Below are positions 17,981 to 26,136 of a stretch of DNA of 64,000 nt, one piece after another. Location: assembly GCA_045594425.1 (NCBI GenBank), contig JAZNYK010000016.1:62001-126000 (forward strand). Reading direction: 5' to 3'. This stretch comes from RGIG1681 sp045594425 (lineage in GTDB: Bacteria > Bacillota > Clostridia > Christensenellales > UBA1242). Position 1 is the stretch's first letter. Each line of letters opens with the position of its first letter. A program made the position numbers and the translations under genes. The notes beneath the pieces were generated by a model. That model saw only the letters and a program-made list of their open reading frames with translations. It did not search any database and had not been told where the DNA came from.

Positions 17981-18805
17981 TTAATCTCTTTCTAACACAA
18001 CCATGCATTGTGCACGTTTTCCACAGAAATCTGCTTGTATCAAAACACCTTCAAAGTCCGCACTTGTTACTGTGATTTTTCCATTAACAAGAGTAAATCT
18101 TGCCAAATCTGCAACTGATGAATATTCAGCAACGCTGAACACAACATTTCGTGCAGAAACGTTGCTAGGAGTAATATTTAAAGTTAGTTGTTTTTCTTCA
18201 TTAAGTTTAACCTTAAACATTTGATATCCAAAAGCATGAATATCATCACCAACAAAATTAATGTTTACATTCTCATTAGGAACCCAAACAGCGTAAAGTG
18301 AAAAACTTGATGTTGATGTGGCAACAGTTGAACCTTCCTTATAAACCGTTCCAACACCATTTGATTTTGTGCACCAACCCGCAAAAGCACATCCTTGTTT
18401 TTCAAACGAAGTGTTTTCTATTGCTTTAACGCTATCATTAATATTAAATGATTGTTCGACAGTTTGCCCCTCACCATTATTTGAGTGATATGTTATTTTA
18501 TAATTAATAGTATTCCATTTTGCATAAACATTAATATCTGCAGTTAAAGATTTTTCTTTATAATAATCCAACGAAAATTGAACTGTGAAATCCTCATCAA
18601 AATACCATCCACCAAATTCATATCCATCTTTTGATGGTTCATTTTCAAGTGAAAGACTTCTGTTTCCTGATGTTGTTATCGTTTCAAACACTTCACCATC
18701 AACATAAAAATTTATGTTATATTCATCACCATTTCCACATGCTGAAAATAATCCTGCAAAACACACAAACATAAATGCCAAAATAATCGCTTTAATTCTT
18801 TTCAT
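17981..18805 (-). CDS. Lipoprotein with InlB-type repeats
   Basis: A 274-residue protein with a lipoprotein signal: basic MKRIK, a hydrophobic core, then the lipobox LFSAC near residue 22. Two InlB B-type repeats (GYEFGGWYFDEDF; CAFAGWCTKSNG) follow, then about 85 residues resembling an Ig-like domain. It should sit on the outer face of the membrane. The ATG at 18805 has AGGTGAGG upstream; a GTG 12 bases earlier is less likely. It starts 1 base after the Nudix stop, so the two are co-transcribed. It shares its repeats with the adjacent transglutaminase protein. Confidence 0.85.
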   Translation of the reverse strand: MKRIKAIILAFMFVCFAGLFSACGNGDEYNINFYVDGEVFETITTSGNRSLSLENEPSKDGYEFGGWYFDEDFTVQFSLDYYKEKSLTADINVYAKWNTINYKITYHSNNGEGQTVEQSFNINDSVKAIENTSFEKQGCAFAGWCTKSNGVGTVYKEGSTVATSTSSFSLYAVWVPNENVNINFVGDDIHAFGYQMFKVKLNEEKQLTLNITPSNVSARNVVFSVAEYSSVADLARFTLVNGKITVTSADFEGVLIQADFCGKRAQCMVVLERD

Positions 18806-18806
18806 T

Positions 18807-19352
18807 TTATGCCTCACCTTTTTTGTTATTTAAATAATCTTTGTAATATAGCAAAATTTTCAGGTCTCGCAAAACCATAAATCTTGTTCGATAAACACTA
18901 TCAAACTGACTTGGTTTCAAATTTTTTAAACAACCACCAACAAGTTCAATAGCCTCATCAAGAGCAACCCACAAAAGTGTTGCTCCTTCAATTTTCTCTT
19001 TTTCTGTAAGATTTAATTGTTCTGTTTGTTTAGTTACATTTGCCACAAACACATGACTTGTTTGTTTAAAATTTTCAATTGTTTTTCTCTCTTCAAACTC
19101 ACCAAGTTTACAAACAATGTCAACTTCACAGCCAGTCTCCTCCAAAACTTCACGTTTGAATGCAAGTTCTAAATCTTCATTATCTTCAACCCCACCACCT
19201 GGAAGTTTAAATTCATTTTTGTTCGCTTTGTTAAAAATTGCTATTTTTCCATCAAAACAAACAATACCTCGAGCACCCACTCTTGTTTGAGGATTATTCA
19301 TAGAAACATTTTGATTTCCAAAATCAGAATCATCAACCACACCAATTAACAT
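18807..19352 (-). CDS. Nudix hydrolase
   Basis: A 181-residue enzyme that hydrolyses a nucleoside diphosphate linked to another group; the substrate is not readable. A full Nudix box is present: GGVEDNE, seven residues, then REVLEETGC. The segment HVFVANVTKQ and a 35-residue helical C-terminus complete it. The ATG has GGAG 6 bases upstream. The gene has its own promoter and a 5' leader of about 115 bases. Its pairing with the InlB lipoprotein is probably transcriptional only. Confidence 0.88.
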   Translation of the reverse strand: MLIGVVDDSDFGNQNVSMNNPQTRVGARGIVCFDGKIAIFNKANKNEFKLPGGGVEDNEDLELAFKREVLEETGCEVDIVCKLGEFEERKTIENFKQTSHVFVANVTKQTEQLNLTEKEKIEGATLLWVALDEAIELVGGCLKNLKPSQFDSVYRTRFMVLRDLKILLYYKDYLNNKKGEA

Positions 19353-19472
19353 AGAATCTCCAAATTAATTATTTTTTATAAAAACATTAATAATTTAATC
19401 ATTTTGATAAAAATTTGCACTTTTTGTTACCAGTAACTTTACTAAAAAACAATCAAAATAAATTACAAACAT

Positions 19473-19500
19473 ATTATATCATAAGTTTAATATTAATCAA
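19473..19500 (-). promoter_or_regulatory. Promoter of the Nudix-lipoprotein operon
   Basis: TTGATT (19495-19500), a 16-base spacer and TATAAT (19473-19478). A small GTTAC/GTAAC hairpin lies in the leader near 19427-19438. Confidence 0.65.
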
Positions 19501-19515
19501 AAGTATTTTTTAAAT

Positions 19516-19542
19516 AAAAAAAGCATTGCTTTTGCAATGCTT
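19516..19542 (-). terminator. Terminator of the NlpC/P60-like gene
   Basis: The 9-bp stem AAGCATTGC/GCAATGCTT (19521-19529 with 19534-19542) is followed by five T on the minus strand. It overlaps the stop codon. Confidence 0.88.
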
Positions 19543-20428
19543 AACAATAGTTTTTATAAGTATTAAATTTATATGGTTTTGAACTAGCCGCACTATATAT
19601 GTAAGAACTATATTTATGTTCCCCTGTCTTAATTCCACCTTGGTCCATATACACAACCGAATTGCCACTAGCATACAAGAACATAGCAACATGTCTATCA
19701 CCTGAACTTCCTGTTAATCTATCATATATCACCGTTCCGCAAGCGACCTTGCTTAAACTTGAAAGTGACGACCCTGTATATGCACCTTTATGACCATAAA
19801 GTCCACTTAACCCAGAAACCGAGTTTGGATTGCTTGAGTTAATTGTATAACAAGCAATCGAATGAACAAGTCTAACAAACCCAAAACAATCTGTGTAAAT
19901 TCGTTTGCCTGAATTTATTCTATTTATACAATCAGTTAAACTATAATAAACCGCCCCAGCAGAACCCCCACTTGACGAGTATGACAAACTATAAAAGTGT
20001 AAACGGTTTTCATATTTTATTGTTTGTGATTGCAAGATTTGCAACCCAATTTTTGCAACCATCTTTTTATTTCTGTCAGATGTTGAATCAGACAACTCTT
20101 TAACAGCATTATTATAAGCGGTTAAATATTCACCTTTTAATGTAATGTTTAAAACACTTGAAACATCACCAGTTGAACCAGAAACTGAAATAACATTATT
20201 TTCTGATTTTGTTGCGGTTGAACTAGACCCACCACCAGACGATGCTCCACTTGAGGAGGATGAACCACCGCTTGATTTTGTTTCTGACTCTGTTTGAGTT
20301 TTAGACCACAAATCTAAATCAGTCAAACTAATTGGCTGAATAAACCCCAACATAACACTTCCAATCAAAACAAATTCAATCACCAGGAAGCACGCCAGAA
20401 TCCCCATAAATGTTTTTAATTTTTCCAT
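19541..20428 (-). CDS. Secreted NlpC/P60-like protein with a Ser/Gly linker
   Basis: A 295-residue protein. Residues 1-32 are a signal or membrane anchor. A Ser/Gly-rich linker spans about 50-72. A helical stretch (95-140) precedes a papain-like fold with DCFGFV (C181) and GDRHVAMF (H246), the expected Cys and His of NlpC/P60 peptidases. It may cut peptidoglycan stem peptides, though the family match is distant. The ATG follows GGGGGC. It is monocistronic. Confidence 0.75.
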   Translation of the reverse strand: MEKLKTFMGILACFLVIEFVLIGSVMLGFIQPISLTDLDLWSKTQTESETKSSGGSSSSSGASSGGGSSSTATKSENNVISVSGSTGDVSSVLNITLKGEYLTAYNNAVKELSDSTSDRNKKMVAKIGLQILQSQTIKYENRLHFYSLSYSSSGGSAGAVYYSLTDCINRINSGKRIYTDCFGFVRLVHSIACYTINSSNPNSVSGLSGLYGHKGAYTGSSLSSLSKVACGTVIYDRLTGSSGDRHVAMFLYASGNSVVYMDQGGIKTGEHKYSSYIYSAASSKPYKFNTYKNYC

Positions 20429-20468
20429 ATAAGCCCCCTTTTCATCAAAAGCCTATCATAGTAATGAA

Positions 20469-20497
20469 ATTATAACACAATTAGACATTTATTTCAA
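20469..20497 (-). promoter_or_regulatory. Promoter of the NlpC/P60-like gene
   Basis: TTGAAA (20492-20497), a 17-base spacer and TATAAT (20469-20474). Confidence 0.75.
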
Positions 20498-20548
20498 TAC
20501 CTTTTGAAAAATTAATTTTATAAAAATTCTCATAAATTTTCTTATTTA

Positions 20549-20588
20549 TTTAAGCAATTAACTGTTTATTTTACACAATTTGCTTAAA
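20549..20588. repeat. Inverted repeat upstream of the NlpC/P60 promoter
   Basis: TTTAAGCAA (20549-20557) and TTGCTTAAA (20580-20588) form perfect 9-base arms around 22 A/T-rich bases. They lie about 50 bases upstream of the promoter at 20469-20497. It could be a regulator site or chance in AT-rich DNA. The rest of the 20498-20616 spacer shows nothing else. Confidence 0.35.
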
Positions 20589-20616
20589 TATGCGTTTTTT
20601 ATTTTAAATTTTCCAA

Positions 20617-20649
20617 TAAAAAATACAAGTGTTCAAATAACACTTGTAT
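20617..20649 (-). terminator. Terminator after tRNA-Thr
   Basis: The 11-bp stem ATACAAGTGTT/AACACTTGTAT (20623-20633 with 20639-20649) is followed by six T on the minus strand. Confidence 0.9.
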
Positions 20650-20654
20650 CAAAG

Positions 20655-20730
20655 TGGGGCTGGTGAAGGGACTCGAACCCCCGACCCACGCATTACGAAT
20701 GCATTGCTCTACCAACTGAGCCACACCAGC
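20655..20730 (-). tRNA. tRNA-Thr (anticodon CGU)
   Basis: A 76-base cloverleaf. Acceptor GCTGGTG pairs with CACCAGC; the D-stem is GCTC/GAGC. Anticodon stem ATGCA/TGCGT encloses loop TTCGTAA with anticodon CGT, which reads ACG. The T-loop is TTCGAGT, with two G-T pairs in its stem. CCA is encoded (20655-20657), with C as the discriminator base. I see no separate promoter, so it may be processed from the plsC transcript. Confidence 0.95.
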
Positions 20731-20732
20731 AT

Positions 20733-20754
20733 ATGGGGATATCTATAACCCCAT
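20733..20754 (-). other. Hairpin between plsC and tRNA-Thr
   Basis: ATGGGG (20733-20738) pairs with CCCCAT (20749-20754) three bases upstream of the mature tRNA 5' end. It has no T tract in the minus direction, so it is not a terminator. It may help tRNA 5' processing or isolate the tRNA fold. Confidence 0.45.
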
Positions 20755-20766
20755 GTTTCATAAAAA

Positions 20767-21402
20767 TTATTTAGACTTTTTTTCTTTCTTTTTCTTTGCA
20801 AATTTTGCATCAAGTTCTGCTCGAAGTTCCGCCATTTTATCTGTGTATATTTTCATATTTTCTTGAACTTCTTCTTGCGTTAACCTTTTTGGATTTTCAC
20901 CAACAACCTTGAATGGTTCACCAACAATAATATAATTTTTCCTAAAAAGTTTTGGTCTTTTATAAAGAAGCATAGGAACAATTTCAACATCACCTTTTGA
21001 AGCAAATATTACAATACCTGTTTTCGCATCACCCATTTCTTCCTCTGCACCAGATTTATTTCTTGTGCCCTCAGGAAAAATAAATACTTGATGATTTTCA
21101 TTGAGTTCTGCAAGTGTCTTTTTGTAAACGCTTGGTGTTATTTGTTTTCTATCAACAGGAAATGCACCTAAACATTTAAAGAACCATGCTGAAAATTTGT
21201 TATTAAAAAGTTCTTGTTTTCCCATAAATCTAAATTTTGTAAAAAATCTAAAATTATAAATCAATGGGTCTAAATTAGAATAGTGATTGCTTGTAACAAT
21301 GCACTTTTTCTTTTTAGGAAGCCTCTCTTTATGAATAACCCAAGTTGGAAACAAAATAGAAATTGGAAGATAGCAAATTATAAACATTATAACAAAAACC
21401 AT
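20767..21402 (-). CDS. plsC: 1-acyl-sn-glycerol-3-phosphate acyltransferase
   Basis: Adds the second acyl chain to make phosphatidic acid at the inner membrane face. The 211 residues have an N-terminal hydrophobic segment, the acyl-acceptor motif NHYSNLDP (NHxSxxD) and FPEGTRNKSG. The Lys-rich C-terminus is typical of membrane-associated PlsC proteins. It starts 2 bases after the stop of the flavoprotein gene, behind AAGGGGG. Confidence 0.92.
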   Translation of the reverse strand: MVFVIMFIICYLPISILFPTWVIHKERLPKKKKCIVTSNHYSNLDPLIYNFRFFTKFRFMGKQELFNNKFSAWFFKCLGAFPVDRKQITPSVYKKTLAELNENHQVFIFPEGTRNKSGAEEEMGDAKTGIVIFASKGDVEIVPMLLYKRPKLFRKNYIIVGEPFKVVGENPKRLTQEEVQENMKIYTDKMAELRAELDAKFAKKKKEKKSK

Positions 21403-21404
21403 TT

Positions 21405-22640
21405 CTACCCCCTTATATCCTTAAAATCATTTGAACAAGTAACTGCAGTTGAAAATGCTAATTGTAAATTAAACCCACCAGTAAGCGCATCAATATCAAG
21501 AACTTCACCAATAAAGTATAGCCCTGACACTAATTTACTTTTCATATATTTAGGATTAATTTCTTTTAAGTTAACACCACCGGCAGTAACAACCGATTGA
21601 TTAAAATCTTCTAAACTATTTGGCAATAACTCAAAATTTTTAAGCATAAACGCTAAACTTTTTCGTTTATCTCTGCCAAGTTGATTTGCTTTGTCGGTTA
21701 ATGAAAAACCTAGTCTTTTAGCAAAAACTTTTACTAGAGATTTTGGAAGCAACCCTTCAAGTAACGATGACACTTGTTTTGCTTTTAAATCAATAATATC
21801 TTTATCTATTCTAGCACAAAGTCCATCAAAATTGATAGCAGGCTTAAAGTCTATATATAACTTTAATTTTGAAAAATCACATCTATTAACAAAACTTGAT
21901 GCAGATAAAACTATTGGACCAGAAACCCCATCCCTTGTAAAGAGCATTTCACCAATTTCACTATCATACACAAGTTTATCTGAAAGTTTAGCAAAAAATT
22001 TAACATTTTTTAAACTAACACCTTCCAAAGTTCCACATTCGTCACCTTTTATTTTTATTGCGCAAAGGGCTTGCACAGGCTCAATAATTGAATGACCAGC
22101 ACTTTTAGCAAATGCATAACCATCACCTGTTGAACCGGTTGATGCATAACTTATTCCACCAGTAGCAACAATAACTGAATCAAATGATTCTTTTTTTCCA
22201 TTTGCAACAACGCCTTTAACTTCACCTTCTTCAACAACAAGACTTTCAACATTGGTGTTTAATTTTACATCAACACCTGCCCAGTGCATTGCACGTTCTA
22301 ACCCTTTAATGATATCACTTGATTTATCACTAACAGGAAAAACCCTATTTCCTCTTTCAATCTTCAAAGGTATTCCAACATCTTCAAAAAATGCCATTGT
22401 GTCTTTTGAATTAAATCTTGTAACAGCACCCATTACAAACTTTTTTCCATTAACAACATTTTTTAAAAAATCATCACCCGTTGTTGCATTCGTAACATTA
22501 CATCTACCTTTGCCTGTGATGTAAATTTTTTTCCCTAACTTTTCATTTTTTTCTAAAAGTGTGACACTGTGACCTTTTCGAGCAATCATTGTTGCACACA
22601 TCATTCCAGCAGCACCACCACCAATAACACAAACCTTCAT
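21405..22640 (-). CDS. HI0933/BaiN-type FAD-dependent oxidoreductase
   Basis: A 411-residue flavoprotein. An N-terminal dinucleotide-binding fold GGGAAGMMCATMIA is followed by GKGRCNVTNA. GGVNLKEINPKYMKSK and the C-terminal GGFNLQLAFSTA segment are characteristic of the HI0933-like (YhiN) family. The physiological substrate is generally unknown; BaiN reduces bile-acid intermediates in one gut species, which I would not transfer here. It sits between rluB and plsC in one operon. Confidence 0.9.
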   Translation of the reverse strand: MKVCVIGGGAAGMMCATMIARKGHSVTLLEKNEKLGKKIYITGKGRCNVTNATTGDDFLKNVVNGKKFVMGAVTRFNSKDTMAFFEDVGIPLKIERGNRVFPVSDKSSDIIKGLERAMHWAGVDVKLNTNVESLVVEEGEVKGVVANGKKESFDSVIVATGGISYASTGSTGDGYAFAKSAGHSIIEPVQALCAIKIKGDECGTLEGVSLKNVKFFAKLSDKLVYDSEIGEMLFTRDGVSGPIVLSASSFVNRCDFSKLKLYIDFKPAINFDGLCARIDKDIIDLKAKQVSSLLEGLLPKSLVKVFAKRLGFSLTDKANQLGRDKRKSLAFMLKNFELLPNSLEDFNQSVVTAGGVNLKEINPKYMKSKLVSGLYFIGEVLDIDALTGGFNLQLAFSTAVTCSNDFKDIRG

Positions 22641-22649
22641 AACTTTTCC

Positions 22650-23357
22650 TTATAGCGATTTTAAAAACATTACTTCTGCAGGTTTAAGCAATCTGCAAGT
22701 TCCACGAGTGAGTCCTCCAAGTTTTATTGTTCCAATAGAAACTCTCTTTAAGAAAATAACATTATATCCAAACTTATCAAAAATCTTTCTAATTTCTCTA
22801 TTTTTACCTTCTGTAATTTGAACTTCAAGTTTTGTTTTTCTGTCTTTCACTTCCAAGATTTTTACAACGCATTCTTGATATTTTGTTCCATCTAAAAGTT
22901 CAACACCTTTTTCCATTTCATTTGCATCAAGTTGAGAAACCTCACCTTCAACCTTAACAGAATAAGTTTTTACAACCTTTCTTGCAGGACGCATAATGTT
23001 TTGGGCAACATCACCATCGTTTGTAAATAACAACAAACCTTCAGAATTATAGTCAAGTCTTCCAACTGGTTTTAAGTGCTTAAATTCTGCAGGCAACAAT
23101 TCCATAACAGTTTTTCTATTTCTGTCATCAGATATTGTTGTTAAATATCCTTTTGGTTTATGCATCATTAAATAAGTGTATGACGTTGGAATCACAACTG
23201 CCGAACCATCAACTTTCACCTTATCATTTTCAGACACATCAAAAGCAAGGTTTGTCACAACCTTGCCGTTAACAGTAACTCTTCCTGCAGTTACAAATTC
23301 TTCACATTTTCTTCTAGATGCAAGACCAGTGCTTGCTAAAAACTTATTAATTCTCAT
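22650..23357 (-). CDS. RluB-type ribosomal large subunit pseudouridine synthase
   Basis: Converts a uridine to pseudouridine in 23S rRNA, probably in helix 89. An N-terminal S4 RNA-binding domain (MRINKFLASTGLASRRKCEE) precedes the catalytic domain with GRLDYNSEGLLLFTNDG, which contains the catalytic Asp. The 235 residues fit RluB/RsuA enzymes. The ribosome site is weak. The start is 12 bases after the DD-carboxypeptidase stop, which suggests translational coupling. Confidence 0.93.
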   Translation of the reverse strand: MRINKFLASTGLASRRKCEEFVTAGRVTVNGKVVTNLAFDVSENDKVKVDGSAVVIPTSYTYLMMHKPKGYLTTISDDRNRKTVMELLPAEFKHLKPVGRLDYNSEGLLLFTNDGDVAQNIMRPARKVVKTYSVKVEGEVSQLDANEMEKGVELLDGTKYQECVVKILEVKDRKTKLEVQITEGKNREIRKIFDKFGYNVIFLKRVSIGTIKLGGLTRGTCRLLKPAEVMFLKSL

Positions 23358-23369
23358 ACTATTACCATA

Positions 23370-24506
23370 TCAAAACGCTTTTACAATTTTGTGGAAATAA
23401 TCTTTCACACCTGCGTTTTTGTCTATATTAATAGTATATATTTCTTGAGAAAAAATCAAGTTATTTTCCAAACTTACTTCAATTGTTCCAATTGAATTTT
23501 CTTCGTTTAAGGGAAGTTTTAAATCTTCTTTAAATTTTAATTTCGCTGATGTTTTTGAAATTTCAGATTTCGTCAAAGGATAAAAAACATCTTCTTTTAA
23601 AATAATTGGGATTTTTTCTTTTAATCTATCATGTTCAATAGAAATTAGTTCGCCTTTTGAAAACAACTTTGTCATAGAATATTCCGAAAAAGCATTTTCA
23701 ACAAACTTTGAACAATCTTCAAACATTGGTGAACAATTTAAAACAACACAAATAACTTGCATATTATTTTTTGTTGCACTTCCAACAAAACACCTTCCAG
23801 CCTTTTTTGTGTAGCCAGTTTTTACACCATCAGCCCCCTCAACCATATTCAAAAATCTATTCTTATTTCTTAAAAATCTTTTATCTACTTTTCCTAATTC
23901 GTTAGAAATTGTGGTTTGTTTTGTTGAAACAATTTTTGCAAATATTTCATTTGATAAAGCATAAGAAGTTATCTTTGCAAGTTCATATGCAGTTGTATAA
24001 TGATTGTCATCATGAAGTCCATTCACTGTCACGATGTTTGTGTTTTTTAATTCTAATTTTTTGCAATAGTCATTCATCAAACCAACAAACTTTTCAACCG
24101 AGCCAGAAATTATTATTGCAATAGCAACTGCTGAATCATTTCCAGAACGAAGCATCAATCCATAAAGAAGTTCTCTAATACTTAAATGCTCCCCCGCTCT
24201 TAAATATATGCTAGAACCTTCAACCCCAACAGATTCTTTTGGAATTTTATGTTTCTTATCTAAATCGTCACAATTTTCAATAGCAACAATTGCAGTTAAA
24301 ATTTTTGTAGTGCTTGCCATTGGAAGTTTTTTATTTTCATCTTTAGCATAGAGAATTCTGTTTGTTTTCGCTTCAATCGTCACCATTGATTCAGCCGATG
24401 TTTTTAAGTCAAAAGCATACGTTTTTTGCAATGCATTATTATTAAAAAACTGCAAAAATAAGCAAATTATTAATAAAAATATACTATTTTTCAGTTTTTT
24501 GCTCAT
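23370..24506 (-). CDS. D-alanyl-D-alanine carboxypeptidase (S11 family)
   Basis: Low-molecular-weight penicillin-binding protein that trims the terminal D-Ala of peptidoglycan. The 378 residues have a signal peptide, SxxK (S65TTK68), SGN and KTG (GVKTGYTKKAG). A C-terminal domain of about 100 residues follows. It overlaps the ytfJ gene by 23 bases. I chose the ATG at 24506 because a signal peptide starts directly there. Placement after ytfJ suggests a role in spore cortex or envelope work, parallel to the second copy at 27845-29008. Confidence 0.92.
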   Translation of the reverse strand: MSKKLKNSIFLLIICLFLQFFNNNALQKTYAFDLKTSAESMVTIEAKTNRILYAKDENKKLPMASTTKILTAIVAIENCDDLDKKHKIPKESVGVEGSSIYLRAGEHLSIRELLYGLMLRSGNDSAVAIAIIISGSVEKFVGLMNDYCKKLELKNTNIVTVNGLHDDNHYTTAYELAKITSYALSNEIFAKIVSTKQTTISNELGKVDKRFLRNKNRFLNMVEGADGVKTGYTKKAGRCFVGSATKNNMQVICVVLNCSPMFEDCSKFVENAFSEYSMTKLFSKGELISIEHDRLKEKIPIILKEDVFYPLTKSEISKTSAKLKFKEDLKLPLNEENSIGTIEVSLENNLIFSQEIYTINIDKNAGVKDYFHKIVKAF

Positions 24507-24906
24507 TATTTTTCTCGCTTGAAAAATTTTTTGAAATAAACTTTGCAACTTCAGGAACCGTTTCAATAAGCCTTTCAATAGCAGACTTTGATTCTATTTT
24601 TATTAAGTCCACACACTTTCCATCAACAACCAAAAAACCTACAGGCTTCAAACTTAAACCACCACCTGAACCTCCAGAAAATGGATATGTTGTATCTTTT
24701 CTAATTTCTCGAAGTTCAGTGTTATATTCTCCACCTCCAGACACAAACCCCATGGTTACCTTTGTTAAAGGAATGATTGTTAAACTACTGTTTGTTTCTA
24801 TTGGTTTTCCAACAACAATATCAACATCAACAAGTGTTCTCAAATTATTCATAGCACTTGTCATAACTTCTTCTATTTTGTTTTTATAAATATTATTATC
24901 CTTCAT
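24484..24906 (-). CDS. ytfJ: GerW/YtfJ-family sporulation protein
   Basis: A 140-residue protein of the GerW family, needed for normal germination in Bacillus. Recognisable are VGKPIETNSSLTIIPLTKV and VGFLVVDG, together with the glycine-rich centre SGGSGGG. The ATG has GGAGGAG upstream. It overlaps the DUF2953 gene by 11 bases. The order DUF2953-ytfJ-DD-carboxypeptidase follows the ytfI-ytfJ pairing of Bacillota. Confidence 0.9.
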   Translation of the reverse strand: MKDNNIYKNKIEEVMTSAMNNLRTLVDVDIVVGKPIETNSSLTIIPLTKVTMGFVSGGGEYNTELREIRKDTTYPFSGGSGGGLSLKPVGFLVVDGKCVDLIKIESKSAIERLIETVPEVAKFISKNFSSEKNNEQKTEK

Positions 24907-25474
24907 TTTGCTCCTCCAAAATTTTATTTTTTTGTTTGTTTGCCTTAAATACCGAAGACAATACTTGTGCAATACTTACACTAACAACAATATCAAATGT
25001 TAGTTCTAAATTTGTTTCATGAAATGTTGGCGTTATTTCTTCATACATTTTCACATTATCATAACGTTGCGATAAATATCCATATAAACTTTTTACAATC
25101 GATGTAACCCCTCCACACACCAAAGCAGATGTGTAAGAATCTTCAACAAAACCACCACTAAAAAACAATTCTATTTTTTTTACATTAATTTTTTCCATTA
25201 GCACAATCACTAATTTTTTCGCAAACAATTTATCAATGTCACCATCAAATAAGTTGTTTGAATTCTCAATTTCTATCTCACCTTTTTTATCAAGTTTTGC
25301 CATACCACATAAAAACTTCAATCTCCAAAATTTAAAGCAATAAAAACAGTTCAATTCAATCAAATTTATATGCGACATCATTCTAACCTTGAACGGAAAA
25401 AACATTATTAGCATTATCAAAACAACAATAAAAAAAACTATAAGTATGCTTTTCATACTTATAGTTTGTGCCAT
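24896..25474 (-). CDS. DUF2953 membrane protein (YtfI-like)
   Basis: A 192-residue protein with one N-terminal transmembrane segment (about 8-27). A soluble part contains FFSGGFVEDSYTSALVCGGV and ends in a charged helix. The family is of unknown function but is often found before ytfJ, as here. No good ribosome site precedes the ATG at 25474. A strong hairpin plus T tract lies inside the first 15 codons (see 25431-25465). Confidence 0.82.
   Translation of the reverse strand: MAQTISMKSILIVFFIVVLIMLIMFFPFKVRMMSHINLIELNCFYCFKFWRLKFLCGMAKLDKKGEIEIENSNNLFDGDIDKLFAKKLVIVLMEKINVKKIELFFSGGFVEDSYTSALVCGGVTSIVKSLYGYLSQRYDNVKMYEEITPTFHETNLELTFDIVVSVSIAQVLSSVFKANKQKNKILEEQNEG
25431..25465 (-). terminator. 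Terminator-like hairpin inside the start of the DUF2953 gene
   Basis: Perfect 12-base arms, ACTATAAGTATG (25437-25448) and CATACTTATAGT (25454-25465), with a 5-base loop. The minus strand then reads a T tract of at least seven. The element encodes residues 4-15 of the DUF2953 protein and lies between scpB and the sporulation genes. Confidence 0.65.
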
Positions 25475-25488
25475 ATATCTTATTTTAT

Positions 25489-26136
25489 TTATAATTCTTC
25501 ATCCGTTTTTGGCGCATCGGTTTTTGAAATTTCTTCAAGTTTTTTATCAATTGCATCTTCTTGAGGAATAACTGGCTCAAATCTATTAAACAATGCGTCT
25601 GAATAATTTTCTCTAATTTTTTGAATATTTTCAAGCAATGTGTTATAGTCTGGCAAATCACTTATTCCACTAATGTTAAACCTTTTTAAAAACTCATCAG
25701 TTGTTCCAAACAATGCTGGTTTTCCAACGGCGTCCTTTCTTCCAACAATTTCGATAAGTTTGTGTTCAAGCAAAATATTGATTGCATAGTCACAGTTAAC
25801 ACCACGGATTTCTTCAATCTCAAGTCTTGTGACTGGTTGCTTATAAGCAATAATTGCAATGGTTTCAAGAGTTGCTTTTGTTAAATTTCTTTGTCTGATT
25901 GGATTTAATATTGTTGTTACATAGTCAACATAGTCTGCATTTGAAGCAAGTTGCAATTTTCCATTGAAAGACAGAATTTTAATACCGCTTTTTCCATTAT
26001 ATTTTTCCTGCAACTTTTCAACTGCTTTATCAATTTGTTTTTGCTTGAGTTCAAATTTAACAATTAAGTCAGAAACCTGAACAGGTTCGCCAGCAACAAA
26101 CAATATACTTTCAATAACATTTTCTAAATTTTCCAT
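25489..26136 (-). CDS. scpB: Segregation and condensation protein B
   Basis: Winged-helix subunit of the SMC-ScpAB condensin that organises the chromosome. The 215 residues start MENLENVIESILFVAGEPV and contain RQRNLTKATLETIAIIAYKQPVT-type and EEIRGVN segments typical of ScpB, plus an acidic tail. It overlaps scpA by one base. Confidence 0.96.
   Translation of the reverse strand: MENLENVIESILFVAGEPVQVSDLIVKFELKQKQIDKAVEKLQEKYNGKSGIKILSFNGKLQLASNADYVDYVTTILNPIRQRNLTKATLETIAIIAYKQPVTRLEIEEIRGVNCDYAINILLEHKLIEIVGRKDAVGKPALFGTTDEFLKRFNISGISDLPDYNTLLENIQKIRENYSDALFNRFEPVIPQEDAIDKKLEEISKTDAPKTDEEL

Noticed and set aside
20213..20280. Short repeats in the NlpC/P60-like gene
   Set aside because: They are Ser/Gly codons of a protein linker, not a DNA repeat element.
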